This document shows positions 8,240-17,611 of a stretch of 64,000 bases of DNA, one piece after another. Where the stretch lies: NCBI GenBank assembly GCA_024742735.1, contig JANSXV010000002.1, positions 186,001 through 250,000 on the forward strand. The letters run 5' to 3'. Numbering within the stretch: position 1 is the first letter of the stretch; the number at the start of each line of letters is the position of its first letter. The position numbers and the translations under genes are program-made. The DNA is from Alphaproteobacteria bacterium (GTDB lineage: Bacteria; Pseudomonadota; Alphaproteobacteria; Caulobacterales; Maricaulaceae). The notes under the pieces are model-generated. The model ran no database searches, was not told the origin of the DNA, and was given only the letters and a program-made list of their open reading frames with translations.

Positions 8240-8734
8240 ATGAACCGCCGCTCCCTGTTTCTCGGCGCATGGTTGATCGCTGCTAGCCTTCTATCGGCGG
8301 GCTGCGGTTTTCAGCCGCTCTATGGATCAGCCGGGTTTTCAGCGCTTCCCGGCCTTGAGATTGAGGCGGGAAATTCACGCCAGGACTATATGATCGAGCA
8401 GGCCCTGGACCGCTTTCTGGGCCAGGGCCGCAGCGAGCACCGGCTGGCCTTCGAGACCAACGCCCGGGAGCAGCGGCTTGGGGTGTCCGCCGCCGACAGG
8501 GCTTCGCGTTTCGCCCTTTCGGTCACGACAAGCTATCTCCTGACCTCCCCGGCCGGCGAGCCGGTCACGGGCCGTATTACCGAGACCGTCTATTTCGATG
8601 CGCCGCGCGACCCATACGCCCTGATCACCGCCCGGGCCGATGCGGAGGAACGTGCCGCTGATCTGATCGCCCGCTCCCTCGCGCGTGAACTTGCAGCGGC
8701 GCAGCAGCGCCAGAGCCAGCAGAGCGCCTCTTGA
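8240..8734 (+). CDS. lptE: LPS-assembly lipoprotein LptE
   Basis: Outer-membrane lipoprotein (164 aa) that plugs the LptD barrel and helps deliver LPS to the outer surface. The signal peptide ends in the lipobox LSAGC (Cys22), followed at once by GFQPLYG, the LptE signature. The rest is a small alpha/beta domain with DYMIEQALDRFLG and ITETVYFDAPRDPYA and an Ala/Gln-rich C-terminal helix. The stop overlaps the holA start by 4 nt, the conserved lptE-holA pair. The partners LptA/B/C are encoded 33 kb away in this window; lptD is not present. Confidence 0.9.
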   Translation: MNRRSLFLGAWLIAASLLSAGCGFQPLYGSAGFSALPGLEIEAGNSRQDYMIEQALDRFLGQGRSEHRLAFETNAREQRLGVSAADRASRFALSVTTSYLLTSPAGEPVTGRITETVYFDAPRDPYALITARADAEERAADLIARSLARELAAAQQRQSQQSAS

Positions 8735-9774
8735 AGCTGAACGCGCGTGAGGTCGATCGGGCGCTCTCCCGCCCGAACACGGATATTCAGGCCTTCCTCA
8801 TTTTCGGCCCGGATTCCGGCCTTGTGCGCGAGCGCGCCAACCAGCTGGCCAGTGCGCTGGTCGATGATCCTGACGATCCCTTCACGGTCACTCGGCTCAC
8901 CGAAGAGGACATCAAGGCCGACCCGGCGGCTCTGGCCGACGCCATGGCGGCCATGTCGCTCATGGGCGCCGCACCGCTTGTCCGGGTCCGGCTGTCCGGG
9001 GATATGGCGGCGGTGGGAAGCTTCCTCGCTGACCTCGACAAGGGGGACGCCCAGGCTGAGGCCCGGCTCATCGTCGAGGCTGGCGATCTGAAGAAGAGCT
9101 CCAGGCTGCGAAAGACGGCCGAGGACGGGGCCCGCTTCCTCGCCGCGCCCTGTTACGCCGATGATGCGCGAGACCTGATCAAGCTGGCCGACGAGATGCT
9201 GGCGGCCGAAGGCCTCAGCCTGGCGCCGGACGCCCGGGCCATGTTGGCGCCCTTCCTCGAAGGCGACCGGGCTCTCGCCCGCGGCGAGATCGAGAAGCTG
9301 ATCCTGTTCAAGGGCCTTTCAGAGCAGCGTGGCGGCGAGGCCGGTGTGATCGAAAAGACCGATATCGCCGCCATTTCCGCCGCCGGGGCTGAAGCCGCCC
9401 TGGATCAGATCATCGATCCGGCCTTCAGCGGTGATCCGGTCGCCGCCGACCGCGCCTATGCCCGCGCCCTGTCGGCCGGCGTCAGCCCGGTCGCGGTGCT
9501 GCGCGTCCTGCAGCGGCGCATTGATCAATTCGAGATCTTCCATAGCGGCGGCGGTGACGCCGGCGCGCTGGCCCGCGCCGGGGCGCCCCGATTCGGTCCG
9601 CCGGCCGACGCCTTCAAGCGCAGCGCGCGCGCCTGGCGCGGCCGGCGCCTTGATCAGGCGCGCCGCCTCACCTTCGATGCCGAGCGCGCAGTCAAGCGGT
9701 CTGGAGCGCCTGCGGAAGCGCTGGTCGGGTCGCTCGTGCTTCGACTGGCGCGAGCGGCCGCCGGAAACCGATAG
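8731..9774 (+). CDS. holA: DNA polymerase III subunit delta
   Basis: The clamp-loader subunit that opens the beta clamp (347 aa, usual length). The N-terminal part shows AFLIFGPDSGLVRERANQL (a degenerate P-loop region of the AAA+ fold). The central part has DARAMLAPFLEGDRALARGEIEKL, the collar motif typical of HolA, and the C-terminus has VLRVLQRRIDQFEIF. The start is TTG 8731, overlapping the lptE stop (TTGA), so translation is probably coupled. The gene runs towards, and converges with, parB, with 113 bp between the stops. Confidence 0.92.
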   Translation: MKLNAREVDRALSRPNTDIQAFLIFGPDSGLVRERANQLASALVDDPDDPFTVTRLTEEDIKADPAALADAMAAMSLMGAAPLVRVRLSGDMAAVGSFLADLDKGDAQAEARLIVEAGDLKKSSRLRKTAEDGARFLAAPCYADDARDLIKLADEMLAAEGLSLAPDARAMLAPFLEGDRALARGEIEKLILFKGLSEQRGGEAGVIEKTDIAAISAAGAEAALDQIIDPAFSGDPVAADRAYARALSAGVSPVAVLRVLQRRIDQFEIFHSGGGDAGALARAGAPRFGPPADAFKRSARAWRGRRLDQARRLTFDAERAVKRSGAPAEALVGSLVLRLARAAAGNR

Positions 9775-9887
9775 GCAACGCCCTGATCTATAAGGCCTAA
9801 TGCGCTTCGCGCCCGTAATGACGCGTGAGCCCGATAGGAGTACGGCGATCTGAAATTCAGCCGCCGTGAGCGCTGCTATTTTAAGGC

Positions 9888-10826
9888 TCAGTAAGCCCCG
9901 GACTGCACGCCCTGGCTGAGGCGGCGGCAAATCTCGTCGAGCTGCTCCAGCGTTCCAAACCGGACACGCACTTCGCCGCGCTCGCCGGAGTGGACGATCT
10001 CGACGTCTAGGCCCAGGCGCGCGGCGAGGTCGGCCTCAAGCGCCCGGGTATCCGCGTCCTTCTCCGACCGGGGCGGCTGGGCGCCGCCCTTGCGTTCGCT
10101 CCGGCCGGCAGACTTGCGCGCCAGCGCCTCAGCGGCACGCACTGACAGACCCTTCGCCACGATCTCGTCAACCAGGGCGACCGGATCCGGCGCTGTCGCG
10201 ACCGCCCGGGCATGACCGGCGCTGATCTCTCCAGCCGCAAGCCGGTCCAGAACCCTGCCCGGCAGGGCCAGAAGCCGCAGCGTGTTGGCCACATGGGCGC
10301 GGGACTTACCCAGAGCCCGGGCCACGTCTTCCTGGGTATGACCGAAGGTCTCCACAAGCTGACGCAGGGCCCGCGCCTCTTCCACTGCATTGAGATCGGA
10401 CCGTTGGACGTTCTCGACAATGGCGATTTCCAGGGTCTCACGGTCCGTGAGCTCCCGCACCACGCACGGCGCTTCATGCAGGCGGGCCTTCTGGGCCGCC
10501 CGCCAACGGCGCTCCCCGGCCACGATCTGGTAGCGCTCGGTCGGACCGGGCATTGGCCGGACCAGAAGCGGCTGGATCAGCCCTTTCTCTGCGATCGATT
10601 CGGCGAGCTCGGAAAGCTCAGCGTCGTTGAACGTCTTGCGGGGCTGGTCGGGATTGGGCTCGATCAGTTCGATAGGGATGGTGCGCACGCCGGACAGAGT
10701 GCGCGAGGCGCCGTCCGCCGCGCTCTCCATCTCGCGCGCCGCATCGACGGCTTCTCCTTCGCCCAGAAGGGCCGAAAGGCCCCGGCCGAGACCGCGGCTG
10801 CGCGGCTTGTCGTCTTCCCCGCTCAT
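9888..10826 (-). CDS. parB: Chromosome-partitioning protein ParB
   Basis: ParB (312 aa) is a CTP-dependent DNA clamp that loads at parS and spreads. The N-terminal basic segment (SRGLGRGLSALLG) contacts ParA. The ParB/Srx CTPase domain has IELIEPNPDQPRKTF, the box GLIQPLLVRP and the catalytic/CTP motif AGERRWRAA. Then come the helix-turn-helix (TQEDVARALGKSRAHVANTLRLL) and a C-terminal dimer domain. Three perfect parS palindromes lie 1.4-4 kb upstream in the same operon region. The start overlaps the parA stop by 4 nt. The gene is transcribed away from the predicted origin. Confidence 0.97.
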   Translation of the reverse strand: MSGEDDKPRSRGLGRGLSALLGEGEAVDAAREMESAADGASRTLSGVRTIPIELIEPNPDQPRKTFNDAELSELAESIAEKGLIQPLLVRPMPGPTERYQIVAGERRWRAAQKARLHEAPCVVRELTDRETLEIAIVENVQRSDLNAVEEARALRQLVETFGHTQEDVARALGKSRAHVANTLRLLALPGRVLDRLAAGEISAGHARAVATAPDPVALVDEIVAKGLSVRAAEALARKSAGRSERKGGAQPPRSEKDADTRALEADLAARLGLDVEIVHSGERGEVRVRFGTLEQLDEICRRLSQGVQSGAY

Positions 10827-11659
10827 GCCGGCGCCAGCTCCTGCGAGCCCGAACGCTCCTGACGCACGACTTCACGGGCGAGACCGAGATAGGCCTGCGC
10901 GCCGGCGCACTCCAGGTCATACAGCAGGACCGGCTTGCCGAAGCTCGGCGCCTCGGAGACCCGGACATTGCGCGGTATGACCGTATCATACACCTTGTCG
11001 CCGAAATGCTCGCGCACATCGGCGGCGACCTGGGCCGAAAGATTGTTGCGCTTGTCATACATTGTCAGCACAACACCTTGAATAAAAAGGTTTTTGTTGA
11101 GATTGCCGCGTACCAGATCGATAGTTCGCATGAGCTGGCTCAGACCCTCGAGAGCGAAGAACTCGCACTGCAGCGGCACCATGACAGAGTCCGACGCCGT
11201 CATGGCGTTCACCGTAAGAAGATTGAGCGAAGGCGGGCAGTCGATCAGCACGTAGTCGCAGGTCTGGCCCTTGGCCGACAGAGCCCTGCGGAAGCGATCA
11301 ATGGCGTGGCGCAGGCGATAGGAGCGGCGCGGCGCATTGGAAAGCTCCAGCTCGGCGCCGGAGAGATCCACATCGGACGGGATGATGGACAGGCCGGGCA
11401 CGCTGGTGTCGATCAGCGCCTCCTCCATGGGTCGCTCGCCGACCAGAACGTCATAGCTGGTCGAGCGGCGCTCGGCCCGGCCGACGCCCAGCCCCGTCGA
11501 GGCGTTGCCCTGTGGGTCGAGGTCCAGCACCACGACGCGCTGCCCGATGGCGGCGAGCGCCGTGGCGAGATTGATGGCGGTCGTTGTCTTTCCGACCCCG
11601 CCCTTCTGGTTGGCGATGGCGATCACCTTGGGCGGAGCTGCTCGGGTCTCATCGGTCAC
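10823..11659 (-). CDS. parA: Chromosome-partitioning ATPase ParA
   Basis: ParA/Soj-type ATPase (278 aa) that forms nucleoid-bound gradients and moves ParB-parS complexes. The deviant Walker A motif KGGVGKTTT lies near residue 20, after AIANQ. Switch I/Walker A' follows as DLDPQGNASTGLG, and Walker B as DYVLIDCPPSLNLLT. LQCEFFALEGLSQL and RNVRVSEAPSFGKP are typical of the family. The gene overlaps rsmG upstream by 11 nt and parB downstream by 4 nt, so the three are probably translated from one message. Confidence 0.97.
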   Translation of the reverse strand: MTDETRAAPPKVIAIANQKGGVGKTTTAINLATALAAIGQRVVVLDLDPQGNASTGLGVGRAERRSTSYDVLVGERPMEEALIDTSVPGLSIIPSDVDLSGAELELSNAPRRSYRLRHAIDRFRRALSAKGQTCDYVLIDCPPSLNLLTVNAMTASDSVMVPLQCEFFALEGLSQLMRTIDLVRGNLNKNLFIQGVVLTMYDKRNNLSAQVAADVREHFGDKVYDTVIPRNVRVSEAPSFGKPVLLYDLECAGAQAYLGLAREVVRQERSGSQELAPA

Positions 11660-12293
11660 GGTTCAGAGTCCTGATCTTGAGAATGGCCGCCTCCGGCGCG
11701 GTCGCGCTGGGTATGACCTCAGGGTCAAGGGTCCAGCTTTTCCGCGCCTCGGTCAATTCTTCGCTATGGCGGCCACCCTTGGGAAGCAGCGCGATCGCGC
11801 CCTTTTCCACAAATGGATGGACATAGCCGAGCAATTTCGGGAGCGGCGCCATGGCGCGGGCGGTCACGACATCCACGGCCGGAACATCATCAAGCCGCTC
11901 GACCCGGTCTGAGATCACACTCGCCGGAGCCCCGGTCTCCTGGATCACCCGCCGGAGGAAGGCCGCCTTCTTGGCGATGGACTCCACGAGGATGACATGA
12001 GCTCCAGGAGTCTTGCGATCCATGAGCCCAAAGGCGATCGCAAGACCGGGAAAGCCCGCCCCGGCGCCCAGATCGGCCCAGCGCGCTGCGCCCGGCGCCA
12101 GATCGAGCACCTGCCAGGAATCATAGGCATGGCGGAACCAGAAGTCGGTGAGCGTCGAGCGGCCCACCAGATTGGTGTGGGCGTTCGTCTCTTCCAGACG
12201 CGCGCGCCAGTGCTCGAATCGCTCGAGTGTTTCACGTGAAACACCTGTCCGGGCCTGAAATGCGCCGGCATCGAACTCCGCCTCGCCGCTCAC
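11649..12293 (-). CDS. rsmG: 16S rRNA (guanine-N7) methyltransferase RsmG (GidB)
   Basis: SAM-dependent methyltransferase (214 aa) that makes m7G527 in 16S rRNA. The SAM-binding motif is [16 protein letters not shown]. The N-terminal helix bundle has [23 protein letters not shown], typical of RsmG, and the C-terminal half has [15 protein letters not shown] perfect parS site is embedded near the start and encodes residues 18-22 (VSRET). The gene overlaps mnmG by 4 nt and parA by 11 nt, the classical gidA-gidB-parA-parB arrangement. Confidence 0.95.
   Translation of the reverse strand: MSGEAEFDAGAFQARTGVSRETLERFEHWRARLEETNAHTNLVGRSTLTDFWFRHAYDSWQVLDLAPGAARWADLGAGAGFPGLAIAFGLMDRKTPGAHVILVESIAKKAAFLRRVIQETGAPASVISDRVERLDDVPAVDVVTARAMAPLPKLLGYVHPFVEKGAIALLPKGGRHSEELTEARKSWTLDPEVIPSATAPEAAILKIRTLNRDR
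12228..12243. promoter_or_regulatory. parS site 1 (in rsmG)
   Basis: Perfect 16-bp palindrome TGTTTCACGTGAAACA, the universal ParB-binding site. Flanking bases extend the symmetry to 18 bp (12227-12244). It lies in codons 18-22 of rsmG, about 10.5 kb from the predicted origin. ParB loads here as a CTP clamp. Confidence 0.97.
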
Positions 12294-14182
12294 GCCGTCC
12301 GCCGCTCCCGCTCAAGCCGCTTGAGGTGCGCCAGCAGGGCGGTGAGCGCGCCGGGCGTCACACCTTCGATCCGGGCCGCCTGACCCAGGGTCGCGGGCGA
12401 CGCCGCCTCGAGCTTCTCGCGAACCTCATTGGAAAGCCCGCCAACGCCGGTGTAGTCCATGCCCTTGGGAATCCGCACGCCCTCGTCACGCCGGAAGGCC
12501 ACGATGTCGGCCTCCTGTCGATCCAGATAGCCATGATACACCGAGTCGATCTGGATCTGCTCGGCGACATCGCGCGGCCAGTCCTTGATCTGGGGCCAGA
12601 CACTCGAGACTTCATCCCACCCGATCGCCGGATAGGACAGAAGCTCGATCAGCGAGCGGCGCCGGCCATCCTGATTGACCTTCAGCCCGGCGCGCCGGGC
12701 TTCGGCCGGTGTCAGCTCCAGAGCTCGCGCGGCCTCCCGCGCGGACGCAAGCGCCGTGGACTTTTCGCGCCAGCGTGTTTCACGTGAAACACTTGCTGCG
12801 CCCAGCGCGATCGCCTTGTCGGTCAGGCGCTGATCCGCATTGTCGGCCCGGAGCGTAAGCCGATACTCAGCCCGCGATGTGAACATGCGATAGGGCTCGG
12901 TCACGCCCCGCGTGATCAGATCGTCAATCAGGACGCCGATATAGGCTTCGGACCGGTCAAGAATGAAGGGCGCTGAGCCGGACACAGCCAGCGCAGCATT
13001 CAGCCCCGCCATCAGTCCCTGGGCAGCCGCCTCCTCATAGCCGGTCGTGCCATTGATCTGCCCCGCCAGCCAAAGCCGCGGCAGCGCGCGCACCTCCAGC
13101 GTGGCGCTCAGTTCACGGGGGTCCACATAATCATACTCGATCGCATAGCCATATCGGTGCACCCTGGCCTCTTCCAGACCGGGGATCGTCTTGAGAAACG
13201 CGTCCTGAATCGCCGCCGGCAGCGAGGTGGAGATGCCGTTGGGATAGACCGTGTCATCATCCAGCCCCTCCGGCTCCAGAAAGACCTGGTGGCTGGTGCG
13301 ATCGGCGAAGCGCACCACCTTGTCCTCAATGGACGGGCAATAGCGCGGCCCCCGGCCGGAGATCGCACCGCCATATACGGCGGACTGGTCGATATTGTCG
13401 GCGATGAGCTTGTGGGTGGCCTCGGTCGTCCGCGTGATGCCGCAGCTGATCTGGGGCACGGTGATGCGATCAGACAGAAAGGAAAACGGGACGGGCTCGT
13501 CATCGGCCGCCTGCAGCTCCAGCTCGGACCACCGTATGGTCGAGCCGTCCAGGCGTGCCGGCGTGCCGGTCTTCAGCCGCCCCATACGCAGTCCGAGACC
13601 ATAGAGCCGGTCCGAAAGCCCGATGGCGGGCTGTTCCCCGTGGCGGCCGGCGGGAATACGCTCAGCCCCACGGTGGATCACGCCTTTCAGGAATGTCCCG
13701 GTGGTCAGAACCACCGCACCTGAGCGATAGGCGTGGCCGTGCGCGTCGACAACGCCGGCGCATGCCCCGTTTTCGACAATCAGATCCTCAACCGCCGCCT
13801 CGATGATGGTGAGGTTGGCCGTCTGGCTGAGCTCAGCCTGCATGGCCTCCCGGTAAAGCTTGCGATCAGACTGGGTGCGCGGCCCACGCACAGCCGGACC
13901 CTTCGAGCGATTGAGCAGACGGAACTGGATTCCCGACGCGTCGGCGATACGGCCCATGATCCCGTCGAGCGCATCGACTTCACGCACCAGATGGCCTTTG
14001 CCCAGGCCGCCGATGGCCGGGTTGCAGCTCATCTCGCCGATGGTCGCCGCCTTGTGGGTGAGCAGAAGGGTCTGAGCGCCCGCGCGCGCCGACGCAGCCG
14101 CGGCCTCGCAGCCAGCGTGTCCACCACCGATGATGATGACATCCCAGGTTTGCGCCTGAGCGAATTCAGGGTCGCGCGTCAT
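12290..14182 (-). CDS. mnmG: tRNA uridine-5-carboxymethylaminomethyl modification enzyme MnmG (GidA)
   Basis: FAD enzyme (630 aa) that works with MnmE to modify U34 of tRNAs. The N-terminal FAD-binding motif is [15 protein letters not shown], followed by [26 protein letters not shown]. The middle has [15 protein letters not shown] and YCPSIEDKV. The C-terminus has [14 protein letters not shown] and ends in a helical MnmE-binding region. I chose ATG 14182; the frame is open to TTG 14212 with no support. A perfect parS site sits in codons 465-469. The gene overlaps rsmG by 4 nt; mnmE lies 117 bp upstream. Confidence 0.97.
   Translation of the reverse strand: MTRDPEFAQAQTWDVIIIGGGHAGCEAAAASARAGAQTLLLTHKAATIGEMSCNPAIGGLGKGHLVREVDALDGIMGRIADASGIQFRLLNRSKGPAVRGPRTQSDRKLYREAMQAELSQTANLTIIEAAVEDLIVENGACAGVVDAHGHAYRSGAVVLTTGTFLKGVIHRGAERIPAGRHGEQPAIGLSDRLYGLGLRMGRLKTGTPARLDGSTIRWSELELQAADDEPVPFSFLSDRITVPQISCGITRTTEATHKLIADNIDQSAVYGGAISGRGPRYCPSIEDKVVRFADRTSHQVFLEPEGLDDDTVYPNGISTSLPAAIQDAFLKTIPGLEEARVHRYGYAIEYDYVDPRELSATLEVRALPRLWLAGQINGTTGYEEAAAQGLMAGLNAALAVSGSAPFILDRSEAYIGVLIDDLITRGVTEPYRMFTSRAEYRLTLRADNADQRLTDKAIALGAASVSRETRWREKSTALASAREAARALELTPAEARRAGLKVNQDGRRRSLIELLSYPAIGWDEVSSVWPQIKDWPRDVAEQIQIDSVYHGYLDRQEADIVAFRRDEGVRIPKGMDYTGVGGLSNEVREKLEAASPATLGQAARIEGVTPGALTALLAHLKRLERERRTA
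12776..12791. promoter_or_regulatory. parS site 2 (in mnmG)
   Basis: Perfect TGTTTCACGTGAAACA, again extended to an 18-bp palindrome by its flanks (12775-12792). It lies inside mnmG codons 465-469 and is 548 bp from site 1 (start to start). Confidence 0.97.
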
Positions 14183-14299
14183 GCTCACTAGATCCAGGGG
14201 CCGGGTGTTCAAGCGCCGCAGCGACCGTCGCGGGGCGCGGACCCGGCTAGATAAGGCGCCCGGCCCCCGGAGTCGAGGCGCCCGCGCGCGCCACGCCCC

Positions 14300-15628
14300 C
14301 TATTTTCCGATGCAGAACTGGCTGAACACGCGGTCGAGCACGTCCTCGACATCAATCCGGCCGGTCAGACCCTCCAGGGCGCGGAGCGCCAGATGGACCT
14401 CCGCTGCGGCGAGCTCAGGCGCATCGCCGAGGCGGCGCTGCGCGCCCTGAAGATGATCAAGCGCCCGCTCGACCCCGGCCCGGTGCCGCGCCCTCGACAG
14501 GGCCGGCGTCTCGCGCGCCGACAACCGCGCGGTCACGACCGAGGAGAGCCAGGCCTCGAGCGACTCCAGACCCTCCCCGGTCAGCGCCGACACCGCAAAG
14601 GCGTCTATACCGTCAGGCGGGGCTCCCGCCGGCGCGACGAGATCCGCCTTGTTCCAGATGACGGCGTCGCCCGGACGCAGCCTTTCGATTAGCGCCTCTG
14701 CCAGTGTTTCACGTGAAACATCCACGAGCACGAGCCGAAGATCCGCGTCCTCGGCCCGGGCGAGCGCGCGACGAACGCCTTCGGCCTCCACCTGGTCCAC
14801 AGCCTCGCGAAGCCCGGCGGTATCCGCCAGGATCACCGGGAACCCGCCAAGCACCAGGCGCACCTCAACCACGTCGCGCGTGGTCCCAGGAATGTCAGTG
14901 ACGATCGCCGCCTCCCGCCGCGCCAGGCGGTTCAGCAAGGACGACTTGCCCGCGTTCGGCGCGCCGATCAGCGCGATCACAAAGCCCTCACGGACGCGCT
15001 CTCCACGCCGGTCATCATCAAGGTGAGCGGCCAGGGCTTCGGCCAGCGCAGCCAGCGGCGCGCCCGCCGTCTCGCTGAGATGATCGGGGACATCGTCTTC
15101 ATCGGGAAAATCGATCTCGCCCTCCAGCGCGGCGAGCACCGTGATCAGCGCCTCCCGCCAGCCTTCATAGAGCGCCTTGAGCGTTCCGGTCATCTGGGCC
15201 AGCGCCTGGGCGCGCTGGCCTTCCGTCTCGGCGTCGATGAGGTCGGCCAGGCCTTCGGCTTCGGTCAGGTCCATCTTGCCGTTGGCGAAGGCGCGCCGGG
15301 TGAATTCCCCGGCCTCCGCCGGGCGCAGTCCGGCGGCGCTCAACGCGTCCGCCATCGCGGCGATGACCGCGGGTCCGCCATGGACGTGAAACTCGGCGCA
15401 GTCTTCCCCGGTGAAGCTCGCCGGCCCCGGAAACCAGAGCGCCAGACCCTGGTCGATCACCTCGCCGCCACGCGCCCTGAAGCGCCGAAGCACGGCCTGA
15501 CGCGGGGCGGGTCCGGGCGTGCCGGCCAGCGCATCAAGCGCCGTACCGGCGGCTGGCCCGCTGACGCGGATGACGGCCACGCCCGCCCGGCCCGGCCCGC
15601 TGGCCAGTGCGTAAATCGTGTCGGTCAT
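14300..15628 (-). CDS. mnmE: tRNA modification GTPase MnmE (TrmE)
   Basis: GTPase (442 aa) that forms the U34 tRNA-modifying complex with MnmG. The N-terminal formyl-THF-binding domain begins MTDTIYALASGPGRAGVAVI. The G domain lies within a helical domain and has G1 GAPNAGKSS, G2/G3 IPGTTRDVVE and DTAGLR, and G4 NKAD. The C-terminus is the diagnostic CIGK. A parS site occupies codons 304-308, between G3 and G4. This is the first gene of the mnmE-mnmG-rsmG-parA-parB block and is transcribed away from the predicted origin. Confidence 0.97.
   Translation of the reverse strand: MTDTIYALASGPGRAGVAVIRVSGPAAGTALDALAGTPGPAPRQAVLRRFRARGGEVIDQGLALWFPGPASFTGEDCAEFHVHGGPAVIAAMADALSAAGLRPAEAGEFTRRAFANGKMDLTEAEGLADLIDAETEGQRAQALAQMTGTLKALYEGWREALITVLAALEGEIDFPDEDDVPDHLSETAGAPLAALAEALAAHLDDDRRGERVREGFVIALIGAPNAGKSSLLNRLARREAAIVTDIPGTTRDVVEVRLVLGGFPVILADTAGLREAVDQVEAEGVRRALARAEDADLRLVLVDVSRETLAEALIERLRPGDAVIWNKADLVAPAGAPPDGIDAFAVSALTGEGLESLEAWLSSVVTARLSARETPALSRARHRAGVERALDHLQGAQRRLGDAPELAAAEVHLALRALEGLTGRIDVEDVLDRVFSQFCIGK
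14705..14720. promoter_or_regulatory. parS site 3 (in mnmE)
   Basis: Perfect 16-bp TGTTTCACGTGAAACA inside mnmE. Here the flanks do not extend the palindrome. It is the parS closest to the predicted origin, at about 8 kb. Confidence 0.96.
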
Positions 15629-15644
15629 GGATCTCGCGCGGCGC

Positions 15645-15893
15645 CTAGCGGTCCGATGATGACGAGCGGCCGGTGGCGGCGTTGCCCATCAGATCCATGA
15701 ACTGCTTCTGCCATTCTCCACCAAAGCTCATCCAGCTGCGCATCAGCGCCTCGGGCTCCATGGCTTCCATGTTCGCAGACATGCGCTTGCTCATTTCATC
15801 GACAAGCTGCTCGTTCAGCGGCGTCACGTCGGGCAGGCCGAAAAAGGCGCGCGCCTCCTGCGGACTGCAATCGATATTGATGTTGACCTTCAT
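15645..15893 (-). CDS. DUF6489-type small protein
   Basis: Protein of 82 aa. The N-terminus [23 protein letters not shown] followed by [11 protein letters not shown] matches a small alphaproteobacterial family annotated as DUF6489. The rest is helical ([30 protein letters not shown]), with methionine- and tryptophan-rich amphipathic character resembling phasin-like helices, and a Ser-rich tail. It lies 16 bp upstream of mnmE on the same strand, so the two are probably co-transcribed. The function is unknown. Confidence 0.78.
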   Translation of the reverse strand: MKVNINIDCSPQEARAFFGLPDVTPLNEQLVDEMSKRMSANMEAMEPEALMRSWMSFGGEWQKQFMDLMGNAATGRSSSSDR

Positions 15894-16007
15894 GCAGGCC
15901 TCGCCTCACTCTCGCGCCGCCTCATGGCGGGCTTCAATGTCACAATAGGCGTGTACGCGCCTCCTGACAAAGCCCGCCTCCGACCGCAGCAGCTCATGGA
16001 GACACCC

Positions 16008-16688
16008 ATGTCCGGAACAGACGTCACTATCGCCGGCCCCGACGGATCCTTCACGGCCTATGAGGCCGGAACCGGCCCGGCCATCGTCGTCCTGCAGGAG
16101 ATATTCGGCGTCAATCATGTGATGCGCGATATCTGTGATGATCTGGCCGATCAGGGCTTCAAGGCGATCTGCCCGGACCTGTTCTGGCGCATCGAGCCGG
16201 GCATCCAGATTACGGACAAGACCGAAGCCGAATGGAAACAGGCCTTCGATCTGTTCGGCAAGTTTGATATCGACGCCGGACTGAAAGACATCGCCGCCAC
16301 CGTCGATTACGCCCGCCGCGCTGGAACCGGCAAGGTCGGTGCGCTGGGCTACTGCCTCGGCGGCCAGCTGGCCTATCTCACCGCGTGCAGGACCGACGCC
16401 GACGCCTGCGTCGGCTATTACGGAGTGAACATCCAGGAGCGTCTGGACGAGGCGGCCTCCATCTCCAGCCCGCTCATGCTCCATATCGCCGGTAAGGACC
16501 AGTTCGTACCGCCTGAAGCGCAAAAGGCCGTCATGGATGGCCTGGCCGGAAACACCCATGTCACGATCCATCATTATCCCGAGCAGGATCACGCCTTCGC
16601 CCGGGTCGGCGGCGAGCATTTCGACGCCGAAGCCGCCGATCTCGCAAACTCGCGCACCCGCGCCTTCCTGCAGGAGCACCTGAGCTGA
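16008..16688 (+). CDS. Dienelactone hydrolase family protein
   Basis: Alpha/beta hydrolase of 226 aa. The catalytic triad of the dienelactone hydrolase family is visible: nucleophile Cys116 in GALGYCLGG, Asp in [10 protein letters not shown] and His in [11 protein letters not shown]. The oxyanion region is [10 protein letters not shown]. It would hydrolyse dienelactones or related small esters; the true substrate cannot be read. GGAG lies 7 nt before ATG 16008, so I reject the upstream in-frame start at 15924, which would add 28 unusual residues. The stop shares one base with the start of the next gene. Confidence 0.9.
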   Translation: MSGTDVTIAGPDGSFTAYEAGTGPAIVVLQEIFGVNHVMRDICDDLADQGFKAICPDLFWRIEPGIQITDKTEAEWKQAFDLFGKFDIDAGLKDIAATVDYARRAGTGKVGALGYCLGGQLAYLTACRTDADACVGYYGVNIQERLDEAASISSPLMLHIAGKDQFVPPEAQKAVMDGLAGNTHVTIHHYPEQDHAFARVGGEHFDAEAADLANSRTRAFLQEHLS

Positions 16689-17611
16689 TGCGCCGAACCG
16701 CCCTCCTCGCCGGATTCTCCCTCCTGGCGCTCACCGCATGCGGCGGCGAGCAGGCCCCGCCGGACAGCGCGGCGCCCGCCCAGCCCTGGTTCGCCGATGT
16801 CGATCTGGCCGCCTATCTCGATTGCGCGCGGGAGCGGGGTGTAACCCTGATCCAGGCGCACCGCGCCGGCGACCGGGCGGGCGCAGCGGAGAACAGCCTC
16901 GGCGCCATCGAGGCGAGCCTGGCCGACGGAGCGGTCTTTCTGGAGATCGATGTCGCCCAGACGTCCGACGGCGTGCTGGTCCTGATGCATGATCGCACGC
17001 TCGACCGCACCACGACGGGCAGCGGCGCCATTGCAAATACTCCGTATACGGAGGTCGCTGCGCTCCAGCTCCGCGATCTGGACGGCGCCGTGCTCGACGA
17101 GAGCCCGCCCACGCTCGCTCAGGTTCTCGAGGCCCTCGACGGCCGGGGCGTCGCCCAGATCGACCGCAAGGGCGATGTCAGTTTCGACCAGATCGCCGAG
17201 GCGCTGGAAGCGGCCGACGCTGTGCACCGCGCCGTGGTGATCACTTACAGCCTGGAGGACGCAATCGCCCTGCACCAGCGCCTGCCCGGCGTCATGGTCT
17301 CGGCCGGCGTCAATGATCTCGATGACCTCGCCACGCTGGACGCGGCAGGCGTGGATCGCACGCGCCTGTCGGCCTGGCTCGGGCTTGGAACCGGGGAACC
17401 GGCGCTCGACGCCGCTCTGGCCGCTCAGGGTATCGAGACCAGCTATGGCGACTTCCGAGCGGAGCGCGAGGGCGGGGCCGACTACGCGCTCATGGCGTCC
17501 AACGGCGCCGAGGTGATCAGCGTGGATGATGTTCCGGCCGCCGCTGAAGTGCTGGACGCCTACGACATGGCCCGCGCGCTGCTGGCGACCTGCGAGGCGG
17601 CGCGAGGTTAG
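16688..17611 (+). CDS. Glycerophosphodiester phosphodiesterase family lipoprotein
   Basis: Protein of 307 aa with a lipoprotein signal peptide (lipobox LTAC, Cys18) and a GDPD-type TIM barrel. Catalytic motifs are AHRAGDRAGAAENS, EIDVAQTSDGVLVLMHD (metal-binding Glu/Asp and His) and RTTTGSG. The family cleaves glycerophosphodiesters to glycerol-3-phosphate and an alcohol; lipidation places it in the periplasm. The canonical HRG is HRA here. It is translationally coupled to the dienelactone hydrolase by a TGATG overlap and converges with the GST gene with a 4-bp overlap. A second GDPD lipoprotein is encoded at 57,204-58,232. Confidence 0.88.
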   Translation: MRRTALLAGFSLLALTACGGEQAPPDSAAPAQPWFADVDLAAYLDCARERGVTLIQAHRAGDRAGAAENSLGAIEASLADGAVFLEIDVAQTSDGVLVLMHDRTLDRTTTGSGAIANTPYTEVAALQLRDLDGAVLDESPPTLAQVLEALDGRGVAQIDRKGDVSFDQIAEALEAADAVHRAVVITYSLEDAIALHQRLPGVMVSAGVNDLDDLATLDAAGVDRTRLSAWLGLGTGEPALDAALAAQGIETSYGDFRAEREGGADYALMASNGAEVISVDDVPAAAEVLDAYDMARALLATCEAARG

